From: ZC4RG20 sp963782445
Lineage (GTDB): Bacteria > Pseudomonadota > Gammaproteobacteria > Steroidobacterales > Rariloculaceae
Length of the DNA: 64,000 nt
Assembly: GCA_963782445.1 (NCBI GenBank)
Contig: CAWAJM010000001.1
Location: 4,340,001 to 4,404,000, forward strand
Direction: 5' to 3'
The notes beneath the pieces were generated by a model that worked only from the letters and a program-made list of their open reading frames with translations, was not told the DNA's origin and did not search any database. The translations under genes and the position numbers were made by a program. Each line of letters opens with the position of its first letter. Positions within the stretch are counted from its first letter, which is position 1. Positions 7,212 through 15,563 of this stretch are shown one piece after another.

Positions 7212-8396
7212 ATGCTGAATCATCCACTCATTTCCTGCGACGATCATCTCGATCTGAACACCTTGCCTCGCGACCTGTGGACGAGCCGCCTGCCCGCCTC
7301 GATGCGGGACCGCGCGCCGCATATCGAGGAGCGCGACGGCCGCGCGTTCTGGATCTGCGAGGGCGAGAATTGGGGCGCCTGGTGGGGCGCGGGCTCGGCG
7401 CCCAAAGGCCCGAAGCCGGTGTACACGGCGCTCGATCGCGGCGGCATCTCCGACTTCAGCGAACGCCGCCCCGGCGTGCCGGAGCTGCGGCTCGAGGACA
7501 TGGACCGCGACGGCGTCCATGCGCAGGTCATCTTCGGCCCGGTCACGTCGATCAAGAGCGACGACACGGCGTTCCGCGACGCCTGCTACCGAGTCTACAA
7601 CGAGTGGCTAGAGGAGTACTGCGCGGTCGCACCCGACCGCTTCCTCGGCGTGCCCATGCTGCCGCCGACTCCCGAGTCCGCACTCGAGGAGATGCGCCGG
7701 CTCGCGGACAAGGGCGCGTTCAAGCAGGCAAATCTGCAGATCGCCGTAACCGATCCGCCCATTCGCGATCGGCGCTGGGAACCGCTGCTCGAGCTCATGG
7801 CGGACACGGGCACGGTCCTGGCCTTCCACGTCACGGTGTTCGCCAAGTCGCTGCTCGCATTCGACCCGCTCAAAGGCAGCCCGGGCGCGACGTTCCTGCA
7901 CGCGAAGAGTTTCGTCGAGCAGTTCCTCGATCCGTTCGTCGACCTGTTCGCCTATGGCATCCTCGAGCGGCATCCGGGCCTCAAGATCGTCATGGCCGAG
8001 TCCGGCGCGGGCTGGCTGCCCTGGCTCGTCGAAGAGCTCGACTACCGCCACTGGCGGCTCTGGGAAGCCCAGGAATACTGGCGCGACAAGGGCGGCATCT
8101 CGCTCGTGCACAAGCCGTCGGAGCTCTTCAAGCGGCAGATCTACACGACCTTCCAGCAGAGCCCCGTCACGATGCGGCTGCTCGAGTTTTACGGCGACAA
8201 CCTGCTCTGGGCCTCCGACTATCCGCATCCGGACAGCATCTGGCCCAACTCGCGGCGCACGATCCAGGAAACCATGGGGCATCTGCCGGCCGCGACGATT
8301 CGCAAGATCACGTACGAGAACGCGGCCAAGCTCTACGGTCTCGAGGGCCATGGCGCACAGCAGCCGGCGGGCGCACAGGCCCGGCCGGGCGTGTAG
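7212..8396 (+). CDS. Amidohydrolase 2 (ACMSD-like TIM-barrel metal hydrolase)
   Basis: The product has about 394 residues. The N-terminal metal motif reads SCDDHLDL (D.H.D instead of the usual DxHxH). An inner FHVTVF supplies a second His, the barrel segment YGILERHPGLKIVMAESGAG is typical of amidohydrolase family 2, and ASDYPHPDSIWP carries the late catalytic Asp. Family members decarboxylate or hydrolyse aromatic and heteroaromatic acids in degradation pathways. ATG 7212 has AGGTGG at 7201-7206; a GTG three codons earlier (7203) is less likely. It is followed after 18 bases by a nucleoside-sugar-epimerase-like gene, possibly co-transcribed. Confidence 0.87.
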   Translation: MLNHPLISCDDHLDLNTLPRDLWTSRLPASMRDRAPHIEERDGRAFWICEGENWGAWWGAGSAPKGPKPVYTALDRGGISDFSERRPGVPELRLEDMDRDGVHAQVIFGPVTSIKSDDTAFRDACYRVYNEWLEEYCAVAPDRFLGVPMLPPTPESALEEMRRLADKGAFKQANLQIAVTDPPIRDRRWEPLLELMADTGTVLAFHVTVFAKSLLAFDPLKGSPGATFLHAKSFVEQFLDPFVDLFAYGILERHPGLKIVMAESGAGWLPWLVEELDYRHWRLWEAQEYWRDKGGISLVHKPSELFKRQIYTTFQQSPVTMRLLEFYGDNLLWASDYPHPDSIWPNSRRTIQETMGHLPAATIRKITYENAAKLYGLEGHGAQQPAGAQARPGV

Positions 8397-8414
8397 CGCA
8401 CGCGAAAGCGCCCG

Positions 8415-9140
8415 GTGACAAAGCGCGTCTTTGTCGCGGGCGCGAGCGGCGTCATCGGGCGCCGACTCTTGCCGCTGCTCGCGGCGGATGCCTGGGCCGT
8501 CTTCGGCACGACGCGGTCCGCGCCCAAGGCCGCGGAGCTTCATGCTCTGGGCGCGACGCCCCTCGTCGTCGACGTCTTCGACGCGCCGGGACTCGAACGC
8601 GCCGTGGCACGCGCACGGCCGGACGTTGTCGTCCACGAGCTCACCGACCTGCCGGACGGGCTCGACCCCGAGAGGCTGGCCGAAGCGCTGCCGCGCAACG
8701 CGCGCATCCGGGAGATCGGCACGCGCAACCTCATAGCGGCCGCGGTCGCGGTCGGGGCGCGGCGGCTCGTCGCGCAGAGCATCGCCTTCGCCTATGCGCC
8801 GGGCGAGACGCCTTTCGGCGAGGACGCCCCGCTCAACGTCGGCGCGCCGGGCGCGGCGGGCGTGACGGCGCGCGGCGTCGAGAGTCTCGAGCGCCAAGTG
8901 CTCGCGGCACCGCTCGAAGGCATCGTGCTGCGCCATGGGCGGCTCTACGGCCCGGGGACCGGCGTCGAGGAGCCGCCGGCGGGCGGACCGCTCCATGTCG
9001 ACGCCGCGGCGCACGCGGCGCTGCTCGCGATGACGCGCGGCTCGCGGGGCGTCTACAACATCGCCGAGGACGACGGGGCCGTCGCGACCCAGAAGGCGCT
9101 CGCGGCGCTCGGCTGGAGGCCCGATTATCGCGGAACCTAG
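8415..9140 (+). CDS. NAD(P)-dependent epimerase/dehydratase-like protein (short SDR)
   Basis: The 241-residue product is an extended short-chain dehydrogenase with the Rossmann motif VFVAGASGVIGRRLLPLL at the extreme N-terminus. Next come VVDVFD, RPDVVVHELTDLP, the RRLVAQSIAFAY strand and LRHGRLYGPGTG, which is usual in the epimerase branch. The canonical YxxxK is not obvious: after the SIAFAY strand the expected Tyr-Lys helix reads VTARGVESLERQVLAAP, so catalysis may be altered or the role may be binding. The start is GTG at 8415, 18 bases after the amidohydrolase stop, suggesting translational coupling. The length is short for the family (about 300). Confidence 0.75.
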   Translation: MTKRVFVAGASGVIGRRLLPLLAADAWAVFGTTRSAPKAAELHALGATPLVVDVFDAPGLERAVARARPDVVVHELTDLPDGLDPERLAEALPRNARIREIGTRNLIAAAVAVGARRLVAQSIAFAYAPGETPFGEDAPLNVGAPGAAGVTARGVESLERQVLAAPLEGIVLRHGRLYGPGTGVEEPPAGGPLHVDAAAHAALLAMTRGSRGVYNIAEDDGAVATQKALAALGWRPDYRGT

Positions 9141-9226
9141 CGGCCCGCAACGGGCGGCCGGCTACCGCGCGCGGCACGAGTGTGGCATACAGTACGGCCC
9201 AATTTTACGAGGCCGAGAACGGCGCC

Positions 9227-10690
9227 ATGACTTCCGATCCGATCGAAGCACAGGCCGCAGCGGCGGGCCCTGCGCCGGTGGCTCCGGTCACGTCCGCGCG
9301 CAGCCGCCTCGTCATCAATCTCATGCTGGTGTCGGCCTTCGTCGTGATCCTCAATGAAACGATCATGAACGTCGCGCTGCCGCGGCTCATGACGAGCCTC
9401 CATGCCTCGGCGACGGCCGTGCAATGGCTGACGACCGCGTTTCTGCTGACCACGGCCGTCGTGATCCCGGTCACGGGCTACCTGCTGCAGCGCGTGCACA
9501 CGCGGCCGATATTCATCGCCGCGATGTCGTTGTTCAGCCTCGGAACCCTTTTCGCGGCGCTGTCGCCCGGCCTCGTGCCGCTCGTGTTCGCACGCATCGT
9601 GCAAGCCTCGGGCACCGCCATCATGATGCCGCTGCTCATGACGACCGTCATGACGCTTGTGCCGCCGGAGTCGCGCGGCAGGACCATGGGCAACATCTCG
9701 GTCGTGATCTCCGTCGCGCCGGCCCTGGGTCCGACGATCTCGGGGCTGGTTCTGAACTACCTGCCGTGGCGCTGGCTCTTCATCCTCGTGCTGCCGATCG
9801 CGCTCGGGGCGCTCGCGATGGGCCTGCGCCGCATCGAAAACGTCACGACTCCGCGCTATGCCCCGCTCGACCTCGTCTCCGTCGTCCTGTCGGCCTTCGC
9901 ATTCGGCGGCGCCGTCTACGGCATCAGCGCCATCGGCGCCGCGAGCGGGAGCGGTCTGCCGGCCGCCGTGCCGCTCGGCGTCGGCGCCGCGGCCATGATC
10001 GCGTTCGTGCTGCGCCAGCTGGCTTTGCAGCGGCGCGACGGCGCCCTCTTGGATCTGCGGACTTTCGGCTCGCGCACGTTCACGCTGTCCGTGCTGCTCA
10101 TGTCCATCATGATGATGGCCCTGTTCGGCACCGTGATCCTGCTGCCGATCTATCTCCAGGACGTGCTCGGGCTTTCGACGCTGCAGACGGGACTGTTGCT
10201 GTTGCCGGGCGGGCTCTTGATGGGCCTGCTCGGGCCCTACGTCGGGCGGCTCTACGACCGGGTCGGGCCGAGGAGGCTGCTCGTGCCCGGCGTCGGCATC
10301 GCGAGCGTCGTACTTTGGGCCATGACGCTGCTCGGCACGTCGACCTGGGTCGGCTCGATACTCGTCGGGCACATCGTCATCAGCATCGGCTTCGCGTTCA
10401 TGTTCACGCCGCTTTTTACCGTGAGCCTCTCGTCCGTGCGTCCCGAACTCTATTCGCACGGTAGCGCGGTGCTCGGCTCGATTCAGCAGGTCGCGGGCGC
10501 GGCAGGCGTTGCGCTGTTCGTCACCCTCATGTCGGCGCAAGCAGCGCGGCTCGGCGCGAGCGGGGTCGCATCGGCCGAGGCGCTCGCCGGCGGAATACGC
10601 ACGGCATTTCTGTGCGGCGCCGTGCTTTCGGTGTTGGCCGTCGCATGCGCGTTTTTCGTTCGAAGTCCCGCGGTGGGGGCGGAGAGCTAG
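9227..10690 (+). CDS. DHA2-family MFS drug/H+ antiporter (EmrB-like, 14 TM)
   Basis: The 487-residue membrane protein has the DHA2 hallmarks: TM1 with VVILNETIMNVALPRL, then the WLTTAFLLTTAVVIPVTGYL segment, the loop RxxFIAAMSLFSLGTLFAA, and motif C in SVAPALGPTISGLVL. A second half ends in the IQQVAGAAGVALFVTLMS helix. Such pumps expel amphiphilic drugs or metabolites across the inner membrane in exchange for protons. No HlyD/EmrA partner lies beside it, so it may act alone. The start is ATG 9227; the upstream frame is open far beyond, but only this ATG leaves a normal short cytoplasmic tail before TM1. Confidence 0.9.
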   Translation: MTSDPIEAQAAAAGPAPVAPVTSARSRLVINLMLVSAFVVILNETIMNVALPRLMTSLHASATAVQWLTTAFLLTTAVVIPVTGYLLQRVHTRPIFIAAMSLFSLGTLFAALSPGLVPLVFARIVQASGTAIMMPLLMTTVMTLVPPESRGRTMGNISVVISVAPALGPTISGLVLNYLPWRWLFILVLPIALGALAMGLRRIENVTTPRYAPLDLVSVVLSAFAFGGAVYGISAIGAASGSGLPAAVPLGVGAAAMIAFVLRQLALQRRDGALLDLRTFGSRTFTLSVLLMSIMMMALFGTVILLPIYLQDVLGLSTLQTGLLLLPGGLLMGLLGPYVGRLYDRVGPRRLLVPGVGIASVVLWAMTLLGTSTWVGSILVGHIVISIGFAFMFTPLFTVSLSSVRPELYSHGSAVLGSIQQVAGAAGVALFVTLMSAQAARLGASGVASAEALAGGIRTAFLCGAVLSVLAVACAFFVRSPAVGAES

Positions 10691-10897
10691 GGGAGCGGTC
10701 CGAGGAGCATTGAACCGCGTAGCGTGACTGGATACGATGCCGACGCAGCGCGCACGGCCGCCGCCGCACCCGGTCGGGCCGCCGTCGGGCGCGTCTTTGC
10801 CCGCACGCACACCGAGGATTTCCGCCTGGAATGTGTCGATTCCGCTGAGCCGCAAACGACTAAAAGTCGTCCGAGACATCAATCCGAGGAGACCGAC

Positions 10898-11344
10898 ATG
10901 CCGAGCAACGCCGTCCACCTCCACAGAGTGCTGCGCGCCAAACCCGAGAAGGCTTACAGGGCCTTCCTCGAGCCGGACGCCCTCGCCCGCTGGCTGCCGC
11001 CCAATGGGTTCACGTGCAAAGTCGATCACCTCGAAGCGGTGGTCGGCGGGACCTACCACATGTCGTTCCGCAATTTCGGCACAGGCAACGCTCACTCCTT
11101 CGGCGGAACGTACCGTGAGCTGGTCCCGAACGAGCGCATTCGCTACACGGACAAGTTCGATGCGCCCGGGCTGGCCGGAGAAATGCAAACGACGGTCACG
11201 CTGCGGCCGGTCGTCTGCGGCACCGAGCTGGATATCGTTCAAGAAGGCATCCCGGAAGCCATTCCGCCTGAGCTGTGCTATCTCGGCTGGCAGGAATCGC
11301 TCGAGTTCCTGGCGCGCCTCGTGGAGCCCGATATCCAGGATTGA
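10898..11344 (+). CDS. SRPBCC family protein (AHSA1/START-like)
   Basis: The 148-residue product is a helix-grip fold of the activator-of-Hsp90 type: HRVLRAKPEKAYRAFLEPDA, then LARWLPPNGF, GGTYHMSFRNFG, FGGTYRELVPNERIRYTDKF and the closing GWQESLEFLARLVEP. Bacterial members bind small hydrophobic ligands, and many are of unknown role. ATG 10898 is fixed by GAGGAG at 10886-10891. The open frame extends upstream but the extra residues are not SRPBCC-like. The gene stands alone after a 207-base gap. Confidence 0.88.
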   Translation: MPSNAVHLHRVLRAKPEKAYRAFLEPDALARWLPPNGFTCKVDHLEAVVGGTYHMSFRNFGTGNAHSFGGTYRELVPNERIRYTDKFDAPGLAGEMQTTVTLRPVVCGTELDIVQEGIPEAIPPELCYLGWQESLEFLARLVEPDIQD

Positions 11345-11374
11345 GTCGGCGAGACTACGGCCGGCCCCGCAACC

Positions 11375-11722
11375 TCACTTGAGCTTCAGCGTTCTGACAG
11401 GACGCTCGTTCACACAATCCATAATGACTTCGAATGGCGCGCCATCGCCCTGCTTCGTTGCCTTTGTGTCCGGCGCCGAATCGATGCGAAAGAAGGTCAG
11501 CAAGTTGTCGTTGTCATCGATGTCCCGCCTGCTTTCGTCGACGGTGACCCGATATGAGTCGGCGCTCCAGCCGCGTGTTTCGCGCACAAAGTTGTCGACC
11601 TGCGCCGCACACGCCTCGTACTCTTTGGGAACCTCTATACCGCTTTTGAACTGCGCTTGGCTTCGAGGCGAGCACCCCGCGAGACACAACCAAAGCCCCA
11701 GCAACGCGTATTCGCTTCTCAC
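11375..11722 (-). CDS. Small putative lipoprotein of unknown function
   Basis: The translation begins, from GTG 11722, with a hydrophobic stretch ending in the lipobox-like LCLAGCS, which predicts lipidation at Cys and export to the outer membrane. A further GTG at 11776 would give an unusually long 35-residue signal region, so I prefer 11722. The mature part is short (about 100 residues), charged, and contains two further Cys (EACAAQV, MDCVNERPV) that could form a disulfide. I do not recognise a family. No ribosome-binding site is evident for either start. It is convergent with the SRPBCC gene. Confidence 0.5.
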   Translation of the reverse strand: MRSEYALLGLWLCLAGCSPRSQAQFKSGIEVPKEYEACAAQVDNFVRETRGWSADSYRVTVDESRRDIDDNDNLLTFFRIDSAPDTKATKQGDGAPFEVIMDCVNERPVRTLKLK

Positions 11723-11821
11723 GGCGCATGTCTTTGGGGGTTTGGAGCTGCGAAGAAGATGTCGGTCAGTTTTCACGTTTGACTGGGATTTTCCATCGAC
11801 CCGGGCGGAGGGCCTGCAGAA

Positions 11822-12148
11822 TTATGACTCACGGACGCGTCCGAGCCGATAGGAAGGCGACAACGGCATCACCGCGGCGTTGGCCTTAAGAATGCCGAGG
11901 ACGCCGACGACCCAGGCGGCAGAGCGCTCGAGATAAAGACCGACGACGCTACCCGCTTCGATCCCCCGCGTTCGCAGCGCGTGAGCGACGCGCTCCGGCT
12001 CCGTCTCGAGGTCGGCGAAGGTGAGGGCGCCGCCGGCGCGATCGAGAAGAGCGGCTTCCTCGGGCGTTCGCCGGACCTGTCCTTGGAACCGCTCGAGGGG
12101 CGGACGAGTCGAGCACGACGCCAATAGGCTGCTCGCACCCAGGCACAT
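11822..12148 (-). pseudogene. NRPS/AMP-dependent synthetase adenylation-domain N-terminal fragment
   Basis: About 90 residues match the start of a nonribosomal-peptide adenylation domain: ERFQGQVRRTPEEAALLDRA, ALTFADLETEPERVAHALRT, VGLYLERSAAWVVGVLGILK and AVMPLSPSYRLGR (equivalents of LxYxELxxxAnrlAxxLrxxG, VGlclerS.emvvalLaiLKAGaayvPLDPsYP). The frame then stops, so the AMP-binding core motifs, thiolation and condensation domains are all missing. The sequence before the match reads as noise. It is a relic of a once larger peptide synthetase or a transferred fragment. Confidence 0.75.
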
Positions 12149-12614
12149 GCTCTACGCACTGCTGGCCGCCGGACGGCTGCGTCGGCGCCATCGCATTGGC
12201 CGCCGGAGTCTGGCGGCAATGACGGGCCTAACCGGTCGCCCGGTGCGGCGAGGATGCGCGTGTATTCACAACCTTGAGACCTTCGCAAGTCGCGGAAACC
12301 GCCATTTGGCGCGACATGGCGAAAAAATATATCAGCTCGTACCCCTTGTCACGAGCCGGCAGGAATTTCATCCTATTGTCGAGCCGGTGGACGAATGAAT
12401 TCCAATATCAGCCGGCCCGAGAACAACGCGGCAATTACAGATCGCGAGGTCGTTCAGGGTGATCTATCTGACACACACCCGTCTCATGGACGAGTCCGAA
12501 TTCACGGTCCGTGAGCGGGCCCTGCACGGCGACGCGCAGCCGAAGCGCATCTGTAAGCAATTGCTCTCCGACTCCCGTCGCTACGCCGTTTGGCATACTC
12601 GCCAGGACAGGAGC
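12149..12614. other. Intergenic region without a recognisable gene
   Basis: About 460 bases between the NRPS fragment and the next gene. The segment 12300-12460 is more AT-rich than its surroundings and could hold the promoter of the downstream gene. An alternative GTG start for that gene lies at 12459. I see no RNA gene or coding remnant here. Confidence 0.4.
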
Positions 12615-13142
12615 ATGACCGAGGTCGCGGACCAGCGGCGCCGCGACCGCCAAATTCTCGCGCTGCGCGCGGCGGCTCTCGAGCAGGTCCACTGCACGGC
12701 CCTGGTCGACTATCTGCGCGAATACGTTGTCACCGGCACGGCCCGCGCTGCGCTGCTGGCCGAGTTTTACGGCCTAATGGACCCGCGGGACGCCATGCTC
12801 GCCGCGCATCGCCATTACCTCGTCGCCGAATCGAGCCACCTCTGTGCCGTGAATCTGCTGGAACTGGCCGGCGACTCCGGCGGCCAGCGCCTGCTGCAAA
12901 ACTATCAGCTGAGCTACGGGCAGTATTTCAGCCTTTTCTGCGACCGCGCTGCAGCACGGCGTGCGGGCGCCAACAGCTACTTGTTCGCGAGCCTGGTCCC
13001 GGAGGCCCGGGCCAACGCCTCGCGGCTCAAGCAACGCATCCTGGGCGGCACCCTTCTACCCCGCGGCCCGACACTGCGGCACAGTAGGCAGCGCATGCAG
13101 ACCTCCGCCGACGCGGCCGCCCCGGGCCGCACCGGGGCATAG
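12615..13142 (+). CDS. Hypothetical protein, helical, no recognised family
   Basis: The frame has an ATG at 12615 preceded by an AGGACAGGAG run, giving 175 residues; a GTG at 12459 would add 52 residues that look less protein-like. The predicted protein is alpha-helical and Ala/Leu/Arg-rich, with a central run LREYVVTGTARAALLAEFYG, LAAHRHYLVAESSHLCAVNL and LLQNYQLSYGQYFSLFCDRA. A HxxHxxxxxSSHLC arrangement might bind metal, but I cannot assign it. There is no signal peptide. It is convergent with the DUF5916 gene, 35 bases away. Confidence 0.5.
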   Translation: MTEVADQRRRDRQILALRAAALEQVHCTALVDYLREYVVTGTARAALLAEFYGLMDPRDAMLAAHRHYLVAESSHLCAVNLLELAGDSGGQRLLQNYQLSYGQYFSLFCDRAAARRAGANSYLFASLVPEARANASRLKQRILGGTLLPRGPTLRHSRQRMQTSADAAAPGRTGA

Positions 13143-13177
13143 ACGCTGCACATGCCCGGCAGCCGCCTGCCGGCAGA

Positions 13178-15397
13178 CTAAAAGCGAAACGTGTAGTTGA
13201 CCTTGGCCGTGGCGTCCGAGAATTGCGAGCGGAAGCGGCCGTCGCCGTCCACGCTCTCGAGATTGTGGTTGATGACGAAGTACACTTCGCGACCGGCCTG
13301 AGGGATCCAGTGCAGGCGCACATTGATGCCCGCCACGTCGCTGATATTGTCGTACTGAACGAGATTCACGAGGGAAAGGGTGGACGAAAAGGCGATGTCC
13401 AACTCGGCGCGCAGGAGCCTGACTTCGAACGCGCCTTGCGGCAGGGCAATATCGTCGTCCTCGTAGCTCAAGCTGCTTCCGACCCGGGCCGACGGCCGCC
13501 AAGTGAGCCGCAACCATTTATCGAAGCGCGAACCGCCGTAGAACCGGCCGTCTGGATAATCCACGAATCGTCCGGCGACGGCCAGCTTACGGTGTCCGCC
13601 CGTGCTGAACTGAACCCCCCGCGTGTCGGAATCGTACCGCCCGGGCGGCACGACGATGCCCGGATGAATTTCGAAAGGCGCGAGCAACACTTCATTGAAG
13701 TCGCTGATCGCCAGCGTGACCGAGTCGCCGGTGCGGTTCGAGAGCGTCAGCGGCCGAACGAAGAGCGCCTCTTCCTGCAAACCGCCGCCGAGATAGTCGA
13801 TGCGCTCGTAGTCCATGTCGAAGAGCCAGGATTCGATGTAGCCTTTAGGCTTGCGCAGCATGTAGCCGAGGTTCACAAACGCGTCGCCGATGCCGGCCCT
13901 GTCGATGAAGCCGAGCGCCGGATTGAAGTGCTCCTCGAACGCCCGATATTGAAGCGTCCCCCGAAAACCTTGGGAGGTCGGGTACCGGAAGCTCATGCCG
14001 TAGGCGGCTTGGCCTCCCGCCACGCCCTGTGTGTCGCTCTGCTGAAACCAAAGATCGCTCTCGACGCTGCGCCCGCCCGGCAGGCGCGTGTTGCGATACA
14101 GAAAGTCGAAGCCGGTCAGCGAGTTGTCCACGTTGCGCGTGGGGTCTCCGGACGTTGCGATGACTCCGACACTCGACTCCTCGAGCACGTCGAGCTTTGC
14201 GCGCACGACCGAGAGCGTCTTTGGGCTCACGGCGCCGAACGCCGCCTGCCGAATCGACAGCGCGCCCAACTCCCAGCGTCCGGCGCGGCCGCTGATCTTG
14301 GCACCGTAGTCGAGGCCGACGATCTGCCCGTCCGGGCTCAAGCCGATACGCCGCGAGAAGAACGGTCGGCCGTTCTCCCCCACGGTATTCAACCCGGGGA
14401 TCGACGATTGGCGCTGGCCCCCGATGCCGCCGAACTCGAAAATGTCGGCCTCTCGGAGAAAGAAGCTGCGCTTTTCCGGGAAGAACAACCCGAAGCGCGT
14501 GAGGTTGACCTGCCGGTCGTCGACCTCCGTAGCCGAGAAGTCCGTATTGATCGTCAGGGACGCGTTCATTTGAGGCGTGAGCCGATACGCAACATCGAGC
14601 GAAGGCTTCGTGTCCGAGCCGGATACGCCCGTTACGAAATCCTGACGCTTGCTAACGGCCAACGAAGGCACGACCTCCAGACCGAGGCCTTGCTTGAGCC
14701 CCTCAAACCCGACGGCGACGCCTGAGACCGAAGGGTTGTAGGCCCGGTTGCGTGAGACCCAGGCAATGATCTCGTTCTTCCTTGCCACGGTGCGCGAAAA
14801 ATTGAGGCCCCACGTGTCGGTCATGGGGTCGAACGAGATCGACTTGAAGGGAATCCTGATCTCCGCTGTCCAGCCGCCTTCGAACCGACCGGCGGCCGCG
14901 CGGTAGATCGAGTTCCAGTCACCGTAAAATTCGGTCACGTTGCGGTACAAGCCGTCGGAACGCACACCGTTGGGATTCACGCCGAAGTAGTAGCCGCTGC
15001 GTCGATCGTTGAAAGGGTCGATCGTCACGTAGAACCGGTCGTCGTCGCCCAAGTTGTCGTTCTGGATCATGTTTTTTGCCGTGATGAGCTGCGGATCCGT
15101 GTCGTACAGACGCGCACCGACGTACAGTGCGTCGTCGTCGTAGAGCACATAGACCACCGTGCGCTCATTGGGCTCGGCATATTCCGTCGGGCTGACTTGA
15201 TGGAGATCGTCGACAACGGCTGCCTGAGCCCAGACGGCGTCGCCGAGGTCGCCGTCGATCACGGGCGGCGTCGCCGTGCGCACGACACGCACGGTCTTAC
15301 GCGCGGATTCCGTCTGTGCCGCGTCGTCCTGCGCCGCGGCCGCAACGGCCGCCAGGTAGGAAAAAGTGCAGCAGAGGATCTGCTTGGAAACAGTCAT
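13178..15397 (-). CDS. CBM9/DUF5916 secreted outer-membrane protein
   Basis: The product has 739 residues with an N-terminal signal peptide (cut near AAAAAQD). The first domain (about 35-220) is a carbohydrate-binding module 9/DOMON-like fold: PPVIDGDLGDAVWAQA, VYVLYDDDALYVGARLYD, GGWTAEIRIPFKSISF. The second (about 240-739) is DUF5916, which looks like an outer-membrane barrel: repeated amphipathic strands, the DFSATEVDDRQVNLTRFGLF and FFPEKRSFFLREADIFEFG motifs, and a C-terminal Phe (KVNYTFRF) as needed for barrel assembly. Such proteins are common beside proteases and TonB receptors in polymer-degrading bacteria; the ligand is unknown. The gene ends 35 bases from the convergent hypothetical gene. 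Confidence 0.9.
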   Translation of the reverse strand: MTVSKQILCCTFSYLAAVAAAAQDDAAQTESARKTVRVVRTATPPVIDGDLGDAVWAQAAVVDDLHQVSPTEYAEPNERTVVYVLYDDDALYVGARLYDTDPQLITAKNMIQNDNLGDDDRFYVTIDPFNDRRSGYYFGVNPNGVRSDGLYRNVTEFYGDWNSIYRAAAGRFEGGWTAEIRIPFKSISFDPMTDTWGLNFSRTVARKNEIIAWVSRNRAYNPSVSGVAVGFEGLKQGLGLEVVPSLAVSKRQDFVTGVSGSDTKPSLDVAYRLTPQMNASLTINTDFSATEVDDRQVNLTRFGLFFPEKRSFFLREADIFEFGGIGGQRQSSIPGLNTVGENGRPFFSRRIGLSPDGQIVGLDYGAKISGRAGRWELGALSIRQAAFGAVSPKTLSVVRAKLDVLEESSVGVIATSGDPTRNVDNSLTGFDFLYRNTRLPGGRSVESDLWFQQSDTQGVAGGQAAYGMSFRYPTSQGFRGTLQYRAFEEHFNPALGFIDRAGIGDAFVNLGYMLRKPKGYIESWLFDMDYERIDYLGGGLQEEALFVRPLTLSNRTGDSVTLAISDFNEVLLAPFEIHPGIVVPPGRYDSDTRGVQFSTGGHRKLAVAGRFVDYPDGRFYGGSRFDKWLRLTWRPSARVGSSLSYEDDDIALPQGAFEVRLLRAELDIAFSSTLSLVNLVQYDNISDVAGINVRLHWIPQAGREVYFVINHNLESVDGDGRFRSQFSDATAKVNYTFRF

Positions 15398-15516
15398 CGC
15401 TCGGAATTCCCGCTCGCTCCTAGTTTTCGCTTTAGGGCGGCGCCACCAGGTCGCGGGACGCGGCCGCGCCAGAATTTCTTCTTAGCCGGGCTAGGCGAAG
15501 ATTAGACGGGACCTGC

Positions 15517-15536
15517 AGACGTTGCAAACAACGTCT
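15517..15536. terminator. Short perfect hairpin between two minus-strand genes
   Basis: AGACGTTG (15517-15524) pairs with CAACGTCT (15529-15536) around a 4-base loop, 28 bases downstream of the stop of the minus-strand gene that ends at 15564. No U-run follows on that strand, so it may be a weak terminator or an operator of the DUF5916 gene. Confidence 0.4.
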
Positions 15537-15563
15537 CTATCTTACTTCCGCGCTGCTCTCCGA

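Noticed and set aside
7277..9226. Plus-strand frame fused to the front of the MFS gene
   Set aside because: It runs through the amidohydrolase and epimerase genes in another frame and has no domain; the MFS start is at 9227.
9137..11242. 701-codon minus-strand frame opposite the MFS and SRPBCC genes
   Set aside because: His/Arg/Asp-rich antisense shadow with no family features.
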